Shown one piece after another: positions 1 through 12,100 of a DNA stretch of 64,000 nt. Source of the DNA: Saccoglossus kowalevskii (lineage: Eukaryota; Hemichordata; Enteropneusta; Harrimaniidae); the NCBI RefSeq assembly GCF_000003605.2, contig NW_003147276.1, positions 243,785-307,784 of the forward strand, read 5' to 3'. Positions within the stretch are counted from its first letter, which is position 1. Each line of letters opens with the position of its first letter. Made by a program: the position numbers and the translations under genes. Below the pieces are notes generated by a model, which worked only from the letters and a program-made list of their open reading frames with translations, did no database searches and was not told where the DNA came from.

Positions 1-173
1 ATCATAAAACATTCTGTATTTTAGACCAATCTTGAGCATTCTATTGTCTTTATACCATGTAATGAGTGGTTCAGTTAATGCTGATACTTCACATTCAAAT
101 CTACCAGCATGTCCTTCCAATGCAGATTGGTTCTCCAATGGGATCACAAATCTTGGTGCAGCGTCAAGAATAT
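1..173 (-). CDS. Ig (I-set) domain exon after the kinase, 3' part beyond window
   Basis: After a TTCTGTAG acceptor the frame reads ILDAAPRFVIPL, then a Cys in the FECEVS strand and the Trp of ITWYKDN, the typical B and C strands of an I-set Ig domain. The codon split with the previous exon gives Asp. A single Ig domain directly after the kinase regulatory tail is the arrangement of twitchin, projectin and titin. The second cysteine strand and further domains lie outside the window. Confidence 0.85.
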
Positions 174-3100
174 CTACAGAACAAAGAATGAAATTTAATT
201 TCATTAGTTTTGAAAATCCATGACTTCCCAGTACTGTAAAATAATTTACTTTCGCTTGGAATTAATTTTCGCTGAAGGAATGATTCAGTGAAAATAAAAT
301 CCAGCGAATATACCTTTTTTTCCTATATATTACATTCAACTTATCAAAAATTAGTGAAAATAAATTCCATACAAAACACCCAAAAAGTCTTTTCAGTGAA
401 AATGAATTCCACCTAAAATATTTACAGTATCTGTTGTTTTATTAGCTGCCACCACATATATCTTAATCCAGTTCGTTTAGATTATTATTAATAATCTTTT
501 GCTTGCTCTTCATTAATGAATGTGAGTAATCCATGGATCTGATTCTGAACCCAACCCAATCTAAACTAATCCAATCTTTTCTTTTTCAATCCAATCGAGT
601 CCAGTATAATTTAATTCATTCCACTCTCAACTCCCAATAATTTAGTGCAATTTAATCCAATCAAAACCAATACAGTCTTATCCAATTTAATCCAGTCTAA
701 TCAAATCTATTGTAATCTTAACCAATTTAATCTATAATTCTATCAAATCTCAACCAATTAAGTATACTCTAATATAATCTAGAGAGCTCCAATTTCAAGT
801 TTAATCTAATACAATGCAGTCTAACCTTTTCATGTCACATGATCAACAATATACACAAGTTCATGTACCATGACTTACCCATATATAGTAGTCTTTCATA
901 AAGTGACTTGCCACGATATGCTTTATGTACAGCTTGTAAGCTACCCATGTGTGCCAGTCTACCAATACCAAGTAATGTATCACCAGCACCGTGTGGGCGA
1001 CGTCTTTCATGGAATTCACGAAGTTTGTCGGTGCATAATTTTCTAGCTTTTCGTCTAGCATCTTCGTCAGTTTGCATTTTCAACCATGGATGACGGATGG
1101 CTTCCTGTACACTCATACGTTGTGGTTTTTCTTTCACCAGTAGTTTTTCAATGAAATCTAAGGCTTCATCTGATATATCGTCGAATGCCTCTTCATCAAA
1201 GTCCCACTCAGATTTTGAAACGTTACGAAGAGTTTCTTGGTCATCATCACCCAAGAATGGAGAAAGACCACTCAGCCTGAATAAAAGGTGCAAATATCAT
1301 TAAAATTCCACCAAGAGAATAAGTTTTTGTTTTTGATTAAGTAGTTAGGAAACAATACACAATATCAATCAAATTAATTTAACTATTTTAAATTTGTCAT
1401 GTAACTTATTTATCTTAAAATATTATGGCAAGCGATTACCGTAACCCTTTGAAAGTTGGTGCAACATTTTCAATTTTCTGTGTATTTTTCATAATTTTGC
1501 TGTTAATTTTCGACCAAACAGACATGTTTTTAGAAGATAATTGGAAATAAATTAGGTGGTAAATAGCAATTTTATCATTCAAAGTGTTACAACTGAGAAT
1601 AAACATATAAACAAAGCTGAGTAAACAATTGGGAAAATTCTAGAACATAGACAAGAGAAAAAGTTAATCACAATTGCTTGGTGACCATAGTTCTAGTGAA
1701 AGCTTTGTAAGTAGACATATGGCATGGATAACATTACAAAAATCAAATTAAATAGTTAGTCAACCATTTCATCTAAATTAGTTTAACTGCTTACATTCTT
1801 TGCAAGATTGACTCATGAGTAAACAAAACAAAAACTACAGGCATAATAACTGATATGTTTGTATTTTATTCCCTGAAAAGCAATTGTCTGGAACAGACAT
1901 ATTTTCCTAAATACAGGAGCATATATTGAAACTGTTTTCATCCATGTGTGACTCATTTTCCGTTTTTTAATGATCAAAATAAATAGAGGAACTCTCACAA
2001 ACAAACAATTTATCGGTTCAAGTAACATTTCAAATTATATTGAAGAACAACAAATTTAAATGGTAATTTACTTTCACAATGAGCAAAACTTCATGTAACA
2101 GAGTTCTTTTTCACTACACCACATTATTTCAGCAAAAATACATAAATATTGAAAACATGATGAACTTACAATATATATGCCATGACTCCAACAGTCCACA
2201 TATCAGTCGGTAAACCAATAGGTTCAAAGTTGACAACTTCTGGTGCCACGAATTCAGGTGTACCAAACATTACTTTGATTTGTTCACCAGGATCCATATG
2301 GCGTGCGAGACCGAAGTCAATCAACTTGATGTCATAACCAGTACGTGTTGCACATAAGATGTTCTCAGGCTGAAAATAAATAAACACACAACATCAGTTT
2401 AGAAAAATCAGTAGAATACTGGACAGAATGAACATACAATAATCTGTTATGGTTTTTTTTTTTTTTTAAATATTATTACCGATACCAACTATTTGTATCA
2501 ATGAACTCAAAATGTGATCTTTTCACCAGAGTTTATGTTTTTGCTATAGAAGGCTCACTTATTTGTAATTCATGATCCAATAAAAAAGGATGCTGCTTTG
2601 ATTTTTTGATAAAAGATGCGGCATGGCATCATATTTGATCAAGGCAGTAAATGTGTTCTGATTCAGTAAATGCATATATTAGTATTCGTGTATACAAAAT
2701 GCATACAGGCACTGCATGTAATGACTATGGTATTTTGAGATGTGCACTTTGATGCTTCACATGCAGGCACTGCATGTAATGACTGTGGTATTTTGAGATG
2801 TGCACTTTGATGCGTCACATGCAGGCATTGCATGTAATGACTGTGGTATTTTGAGATGTGCACTTTGATGCGTCACATGCAGGCACTACATGCAATGACT
2901 GTGGTATTTTGAGATGTGCACTTTGATGCGTCACATGCAGGCACTGCATGTAATGACTGTGGTATTTTGAGATGTGCACTTTGATGCGTCACATGCAGGC
3001 ACTACATGTAATGACTGGTATTTTGAGATGTGCACTTTGATGCGTCACATGCAGGCACTGCATGTAATGACTGTGGTATTTTGAGATGTGCACTTTGATG

Positions 3101-6100
3101 CGTCACATGCAGGCACTGCATGTAATGACTGTGGTATTTTGAGATGTGCACTTTGATGCGTCACATGCAGGCACTGCATGTAATGACTGTGGTATTTTGA
3201 GATGTGTACTTTGATGCGTCACATGCAGGCACTGCATGTAATGACTGTGGTATTTTGAGATGTGTACTTTGATGCGTCACATGCAGGCACTGCATGTAAT
3301 GACTGTGGTATTTTGAGATGTGCACTTTGATGCGTCACATGCAGGCATTGCATGTAATGACTGTGGTATTTTGAGATGTGCACTTTGATGCGTCACATGC
3401 AGGCACTGTATGTAATGACTGTAGTATTTTGAGATGTGTACTTTGATGCGTTTCTAATCGAGCAAATACTTACCTTGATATCAAGATGTAGAATATTCTT
3501 TTCATGCATATATTTGATGCCATCACACAACTGTCTCATGTATATCACAACCTCAGGCTCAGTTAGGACGTAGTTTTCGTCAATTAAACGTTCAAAGAGT
3601 TCACCACCAGACAAGCTTTAAATGAAATATTCAAACAAATTGTTATACAAGCAGAAAAGATTGTGAGTTTTACTATCAGAGGAATTTAATTAAATTTTCT
3701 CACTATGCCACTATAATAGAAAGATGATCACACAGTCCTGTCATGTAGTCCGAAACTGGATGATGATCTCTATTGCAAAATGCACTATATGTCAGCTCTC
3801 GCACTTGGACAATGCACAAAAAACGTCAGGAGAGACAAGAGTGGCATTCAATGTTCGACAGTGTCGACTGGCACAAAAAAAAATAAATGTAATTATCCAA
3901 CTTACAATTCTAGAACCATGATAATTTCTTCATCCGTTTCAAATACTTCATGTAATTGCAATAAGCGTTTATGATGTAACTGACACATTATTTCAATTTC
4001 TTTTTTAACGGCTTTTCTTTCATCTTCTCCAACTGTAATAAACTTAGCAGCCCAAGTCTTGGTGGTTGTTTTCTCAATTGCACGATAGACAACACCATAT
4101 GCTCCCCTAGAATCCAATGAATAGTTAGTTTTAATACTCACAAAAGAAGGAAGGAAAATAAAAATAATGTGCACTGGTGGGGAAAAGAAAATCATAAAAA
4201 TTTGTACAACTGACAATTCACATTTTAGACCTCATGAATGGTTATAAATAGTATCAAAATAATGTTAATAAAATAATAGTGGCTATGGGTAATTTCCAAC
4301 TCGATCCTTACCTGCCAAGTTCTTCACATATTTCATAATGATCATACACAGATCCAGGTCGGCCACGTATCACATCGTATGGCAAGAAATCCAAATCAAC
4401 TTGATTATCATAGAATTTACGCTTGTATTCATAATCTTCAAATTCAGGTCTTTCAGGTGAACGTGCTGAAAAAAAAGAACAATCATATTTCTGTCAAGAA
4501 TACTGTAGAACTGTTGCTATTTCGCAAGACACAATTTTTCATTAATTATGCAAATATGAATAAATCTTTGAAGTATCTAGCTGCGAATATTTCCCTATGG
4601 TCTTTGAGACTGAAAGTTACAGTCACTTTCACAAATGTCTTAAAATTAATATGAAATTAGCAATTTTCTGATACATTTTATTATCCAGCGTGTATCCCTA
4701 ACGTATGCAAGCATCTCTGAAAAGCTGATTTATACAGGGTCTTCTGGTTTGCAAAGAATCAACATTCAAGACAAGCCAAGTCCAAAATAATCAATATGCA
4801 CAATGAAATGGATTCAGCAAAGAGGCAATCGTTTTTATACATTTTTATTTTTTTTATACCTAAACTTTAAAAGCCACAAAGATATAGACCATAGGATGTG
4901 ACACCAGTACGAGGACGTATCAGACACAATAATTACAAAAACATAGAAAAATATAAAATTTAACTTTCTTTATACCAATTCTTTGAAGGTAAGGTTAGAC
5001 ATTTTAAACTTACGTGTGGTCTTTATAGTTTTACTAACTTCTGATGATTCACTTTCACCGTGGAGATTGAGAGCTCTAGTTCTGAACTGATACTCAGTGT
5101 GTTCCTTCAATCCAAGGATAGTATGTGATGTATTCCTTGTTGTTATACACCTTGTCCATGTATCAGTACCCACTTCACGTTTCTCAACAAAGAAAGACGA
5201 GACACGTGAACCGCCATCATACACAGGTGGCAACCAAGACAGACGAACTGAGTCTTTTGATACATCCATCACTTCAAGCTCCCTTGGAGGATCTGGATAC
5301 CGGAGAATCTTCAGCGTTACCGTACCAGTATCATGCCCAAGGCAATTGGAAGCTACGATAGCATACTGACCAGAATCCTCTTTGGTCACTTTGCGGATCG
5401 TGAGGTAAGTTTCATTGTCTGTTGTGTTGATTTCATAATGATCTTTATGTGCCAAATCAACACCATCCTTATCCCATGCAATAGTTGGTGTTGGTATACC
5501 AGAGTATGGTATGCGTAGTTTCACCATCTCACCTTGAACACACACCAAAGGTACTCTCAGACGAGCTGGTGGAGTTACTTTGGGTGCAACTGTTGAAAAA
5601 TTGAAAAAAAAGTGCATCAAGTTTACAAATCTCAGTACAAAGTATCTAATTTTACCCTACAAGTTTTTAGTTTGTATTTTTAAATAACAATTAAAAGTTT
5701 GCATTGCATTTCTGATAGTAATTTGAACAAATTGTGCTCCAAGTTACATGAACATTAATTTGCTGTTAATCACTAGAAACAGAATGAGTGTAGTTATTTT
5801 GTTTGCATCTACAAATGGCTCTAAGTATAATGTAGAAATGAGAAGAGTCAATAAAACAAGTTGTATTGTTTTGGTCTTTCTAAAAAACTAAATAAATACT
5901 GCACTGTTGTGTACATCGACAAAAATAAAAAGCTGATAGAATATAAAAGATCCATAAAAATTGTAGATGACTGTTACCTTGTATGAATAGCTGAGCTCTG
6001 GATGATATTGTAGCAGCTTTGTTATTGCATCTGATAGCATAGTCACCAGTATCCTCATTGTAAACATCTTTGATTGTCAGTGTATGAATATTACCATATG

Positions 6101-9100
6101 CTTCAATCTTATATTTGAGACTATGTTGAATATGTCTGCCGTGACGGAACCACTGTACTTCGGGTTGTGGATAACCAGCAACCTCTGCGGTGAATGTTGC
6201 CACTTTACCACACACAACATACGTTGTTTCAAGTTCTTTCACAAAGTGGGCTGGTATAGGCTCTATTGTCAAATAAATACATTATATTAAAAACAAATTA
6301 AATTAACATAGTAGCTATAAAAGCAGCAAGGAATTTCTACAAGTCCCTTGGCTTAATTTTGCCAAATATACTGGTATATAACTAGCCTCAGAATAAAATG
6401 TCAACTAACCAACAAGATCCTTGATGAGTACAGCCTTAGACGAGAAACTTGGTTCGCTAAGTCCAGCTCTGTTTTCGGCAACAATACGGAATTCATATGC
6501 AGAGTCTTCAATAAGATTGACAACGTTATACTGAGTGTCTGTCAATTCACTGCGACTTGCACGGAACCAACGACGACTTGTAGTTTCACGTTTCTCCACA
6601 ATGTAGCCAGTGATTGGACTGCCACCGTCAGAGACAGGTGGTTGCCATGACAGATGAACACTATCTCTTGTAATGTTAGTCACAGTGGGAATGCCAGGTT
6701 GACCTGGTTTATCTGTTGGTTGCATAGAAAAAAGACAAATGTTGCATTATCACTGGTAATTAATTTTAGGTATTTTACATTTCATCACATTTACTGGATT
6801 TTAAATTTTAGTCAATGAGTTCAATCAATCCCTTCAGTATGTTCAAATTTAGTGGATTTCCCATCAACAAAATTAGAGAAATTAAAACCAGGTGTAGAAT
6901 TAATGAACTTTCTCCTGTCAAAATTATGATGCATTTTTTCACTCAATAATGTATTTTTGTCAATTTAGAATTGAATGAACATAACCTCCTACTGCTTATG
7001 GGTTTTGTTTTGTTGTTTTTGAAAAATTTGAAAAATTTTATTTTGTAAAAGACACCTTCAGTGTTTAAAAAGGTTGAGTAACACAATAGATAAACATTTG
7101 TATGAAAAATGAGGAGGAATACTGATTTTTGTCATTTACATACACAACAGCTGAGTTGAATACTTTTCACCTAAAATGGGCAAAATATGTGAATTTTTTC
7201 TCTAAACTCTACATAGATTTTAATCAGCACACAAAATTTGGAATTATTTCAGAGTTATAAGAAAACAAAATGTTATTACATACCATAAGGCCTCTTAGCT
7301 AATACAGACTCCATAGCTTCTAAGTGATGGCCAATTCCATGAATATTCTCAGCGCAGACACGGAACACATAATGATGTCCTTCAATGAGATTGATGACTC
7401 TGTGTTCTAGTAATGGTGTAGTGCCAACTCTTAACCAGGAACCTTTGTTAGTTTCTCTCATCTCAATGATGTAACGGAGGATGGACGATCCACCATCATC
7501 ACTTGGTGGCTCCCAAGATATGGTCATGGCGTCCTTAGCTACATCAAAGCATCTAAGAGGACCAGTTGGTGGACCAGGTTTATCTGTTAAATACAACATT
7601 ATTGCATCATTAGGAATAGTTTTCATTGGTTGACAGCAGTAAAATCAGGAGAGGGCAACTGAAGCGTGTGATCAGTCCATTTTTTTTCTTGAGTGTGCCA
7701 ACATTATTTCCTTGCAACACTTTGCATACAATTTTTCTCACTCTGTCTTGCGATTTTTTTTTAACAAATCCCCCTCCATGATTTCTAATCGCCAACGTCT
7801 AATGGGAGCTTGCAGTGATGATAACTTACCTTGTACAATAAGTTTTGGTGAGACAGACAGTCTACCCTGTGGATTTGACACTGTCATGGTGTATTCCCCT
7901 TCATCTTCTCTCTCAATATCTCGTATTGTCAAATAACAGACATTACCCATCACTTCCAGTCTGTATCTTCCTTTACCAATTATTTCTGTATCTCCATGAT
8001 ACCACTGTATATATGGTCTAGGTACGCCACCAAAGCTCACAGATATTCGCACAGTAGAACCAGCCTTTGCTGACACTTCACGGTTTCTGTGATCTAGCTC
8101 AAGGGTTGGTGGTGCTGAAAGATGAACATGTTATGTTAATTTCCATTCCTATGTGATGCATTGGTAAATGTTGTCATGACAACAGTCCTAGTTGGTTTAA
8201 TCAGAACTTGTGAAAGTCGTTAAGTTTGTTGCAATTATTCAAAGCTGATATGGCTCATTAAACTATTTTGACTCATCTACCCAATCACTTACTTTGTATA
8301 ATGAGTTGCGCAGATGTCTTTGCTTTTCCCTTTCTGTTAGATGCTTCCACTGTGTACATGCCAGCATCAGCTAAGCCTGCCTTCGGTATCAATAGAGTGT
8401 AAACATTATCCTCTTCTTCCAAGATGTGATAACGACGTCCAGCAAATATGTCATGTCCGCGACGAATCCTGAAAGATTCAAGAACTTGGTTAACCAGAAG
8501 CCAAAAAACAACTGTTTGAATTTACAGTCTTTCACTAAATATCTATTTAGTTCTGCACTTTTGAAATCTATAACAAACGCATTACAAATACATTGACCAA
8601 TCAGATGCCATAAATATTCAAATTTATGCAAATGACTTACCATCTTATTGTTGGTTTTGGTACACCTGTAACGATGCAACTGAACATTGCTTGGCTGCCT
8701 TCGCTCGCTGGTACATCAACAAGCTCTTCAACAAAAACTGGCGCCATTCCAGCTGTGGAGAGGATACCAAAGAATATTCATGATTAATCAAACTGTATCA
8801 TATTACAATTAGTTCAGGAAAATTAGCCTTGACTTTAATGAAATTTTGTCCATGTGACAGAACACTTACCTGAGACGTCTTCTGCAATGACAGGTTCTGA
8901 TGCTCTGCTTGGGTCACTTTCTCCAGCAGCATTGACAGCTCTGACACGGAATGAATACTCAACCTCCTCAAACAGATCATTCAGGAAACAGTGTGATTCC
9001 TCAACATGTTGTCTGTGTGTCCATTCGAAACTGCCTTTGACTCGTCTTTCAATGATGTAACCAGTGATTGGACTACCACCATTAGAGATGGGGAGTAACC

Positions 9101-12100
9101 ATGACAATCGGGCAGTGGTTGGAGTGATTTCACGAATGGTTGGAATACCAGGTGGTGATGGAATACCTGTATTTTAAAAATTATGAATGTCAGTTTAAAA
9201 CAACTTCAACACTACATCATGAGGTTATTGGATTCAGAACAACCAAAGTCAACACATGAGTGTGACATGCGACAGAGAGGTTAACAAATTTAACGATTCA
9301 CATTGACCAAAAACCAAAATGAAGTTGTGCATTTCACTTTTGAGGCTGCATTAATTTATGTCTGCATAGATTATCTACTTTTGTGCACACACCGTTCAAC
9401 ATTCTGCAATCAAAGCAATCATTACAAAAACAATTCACATTCAGTATTATTCCTGTCATACAGAATATCAATCAATTTTCTACTTGACCATCTGTTCTGA
9501 TAGACATGATAACATGGTAACATTGGTTTTAGCCAATTCTTTCAAAATGACTCAACATTCATCTATATTTGCTGGTAGCCAGCATCACATGTCTTAAAGG
9601 TCAAATTCAGTATTGTGCCAACAAATTAATGACGGTAAACTTACGGATATACTCTCTGGCAACCCTTGGTGGTGAAGTAGCTTCACTTGGAGTGCCAACA
9701 CCTTCAGCATTCACTGCAGCAACACGGAATTCATACTCGTATCCTTCAGTCAACATAGTGACAGTGTACATGGTATCTTCTATTATCTCAGGGTTTATCT
9801 TAATCCATCTAAGACTGTGTCTCTCATGCCTCTCCATGTTGTAGCCAATGATTGGAGTACCACCATCAAATCTGGGTTCAGTCCAAGTCAGCGTCATACG
9901 ATCTTTCTTGATCTGGTAAATTTCTGGTGTGCCTGGTATACTTGGCGTAGCTGTAACACAGAAAATAAAAGTCATGAAAATTCCTCTTTTTTTACCTTGC
10001 AAGCTGTTTTAACAGGGACAACAGTGATGATTAAATACGAAAATGTAAATGTTGTCTTTGTCAAAATCAAAACCACTATATTCCAGCTGTAATTCTCAAC
10101 TGCTGATTGATACCACACTTTTCAACTTTAGCATGGCAGTCTATAGAGTAAAACTGGTAAAACACAGGTGACTGATTAACTTTTTTTGTGCAGTAATAAA
10201 TGAGCATTAAAATTATAAAATATGAACAAAGAATATTATTACATTGTTAAGGAATCTTTTGGTCTGATATAAACATGATATCAACATGAATATCATCACT
10301 AACTTTCTTTGTTTAATTGTTTGTTGTAAAACACATGAATGACCTGTGGTCAATAATATTTGTATTACATGCCTCGATGTCAATATAGCTGAAATTTATT
10401 CTTTAAAACAATCACAGTTCATAAAATCATTTTGTGGTGGTCACCATTTTGGAACAACCATTCGTATATAGTAGCGGGTAAATAATATTTGGTAAGCTGT
10501 GTTCTAAGTAACTATTCAAAATATTTAAACAATTCAAGCAATGATTCTTTTATTGATAGCATAGAAGAAAATAAAATTAGCTTGAATGTTCCATTCTAAA
10601 TGTATTTGTGTGAAAGTGAAGGTAGAGAAATCTCATGAATCATTATAGTATTTATAAATATACAGGTACTTACTGAACGGACTCTTGCATACAACTGGTT
10701 CTTGTCCTTCTAAAGGTGGACCGACTCCATACATGTTCTCAGCACAAACTCTGAACTCATACGCGGTATTTTCATTGAGTCTTGTCACTGTGTATGAAGT
10801 ATTCATTACAGCGTTACTCTCAAGTATCCAAGTCTTCATAAATTTCTCACGACGTTCAACAGAATAGCATTCCACCTTGCTGCCACCATTTTCTTTCGGT
10901 GGTTCCCATGATAGGCTGACACTGTATTTGCCTACATCGGAGATCATTAATGGACCAGTTGGTGCACCAGGAGCATCTGAAGGAATAAAATAAACATTAA
11001 AATTGTTATTTAACAATATTCTAAAAAAATATTTAACACTCTTCACCATACATGAATTGATTGTCATCTACTTTCAAAAAGTCAGTGGTGTTGTGTTCAT
11101 TGATATTATAAGAATAAGCAAGATGATGATTTGTCATAGATATGAATTGCTCACAGAAATTACATTAACTAATGCAGGAGATAAATTGAGTAATTTTATA
11201 TTTTTGATGAGCAACAAGGACTCCAAGGCAATTAAATGTATGGGGACCTATCTACTTAAAGCCATGGAGTACAGAAAACTTTAACGTATCTATTTATATT
11301 GTATTGTAATTGTGTTGTGTTGTGTACGGATATATTTATTGCTTTTTACCAAAAGAAATATTGTAATTTCTAAGGATGCAATAAAATTTGATTATTATTA
11401 TTATTATTATAGATACTGGTAGGTTAATACAGTTAATAATTTATTACCTGCTTCTCATAATTTTCAGAGCTTTTGACAACAATTTAAATTTAAGAAAAAT
11501 AAATTATCTTAGAAAGCATAGAAAGACCTTCCTTGTGTTGAGGGTATGGAAGGCATCAAATTGTATGAGAAATATTTAACATTAATTATTTAAAATATGA
11601 ACTCACCTAAAACATTTACATGGATGTCTGCGGTGATTTTACCAGCTGAGTTGCTTGCTGTGACTGAATATTTACCAGAATCACTTCTCAGTGTATCCTT
11701 AACAACCAAAGTTGTTTTATTATCAAAGCAATCAATACGAGTTCTTCTATCTTCTTTGACTTTGACATCATACCTGTACCATGCGATATTGGGAGTTGGT
11801 ACGCCAGTGTATGGTACAATGAGACGCAGTACATTACCTGCCTTCAGTGTTACCACATCAGGTACAGAATCCATGTCCAGTGTTGGGATAGCTGAATAAA
11901 AAAAAAAAAAAAATAATAATCTATAATGGTAAACATCTTTTTAATTTAGTGAAAGTCATGGAAATTCCAAAATTTGTAGCAGAGAAATTTTTATAGACAG
12001 GAAGTCACAGTGACATTCTCTCTTCACGAATGTGTTTTTTTTAATTATTGAAATGTTTTTTCCAAAGAAACAGTTTGTAGTAGTTGTTGACATGAAGTCT

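Noticed and set aside
32-223. Plus-strand open frame at the window start
   Set aside because: It is the complement of the minus-strand Ig exon; the minus strand reads a clear I-set domain with a splice acceptor at 173/174.
2663-3450. Regularly spaced repeats resembling a CRISPR array or coding repeat
   Set aside because: Units are contiguous with no unique spacers, inside an intron of an animal gene, and the minus-strand frame across them is only a repetition of the DNA period.
5097-5518. Plus-strand open frames opposite the Ig-FN3 exon, and similar frames over nearly every FN3 exon
   Set aside because: Conserved FN3 codons leave few stops on the opposite strand; these frames all repeat the same shadow sequence and have no start or splice context.
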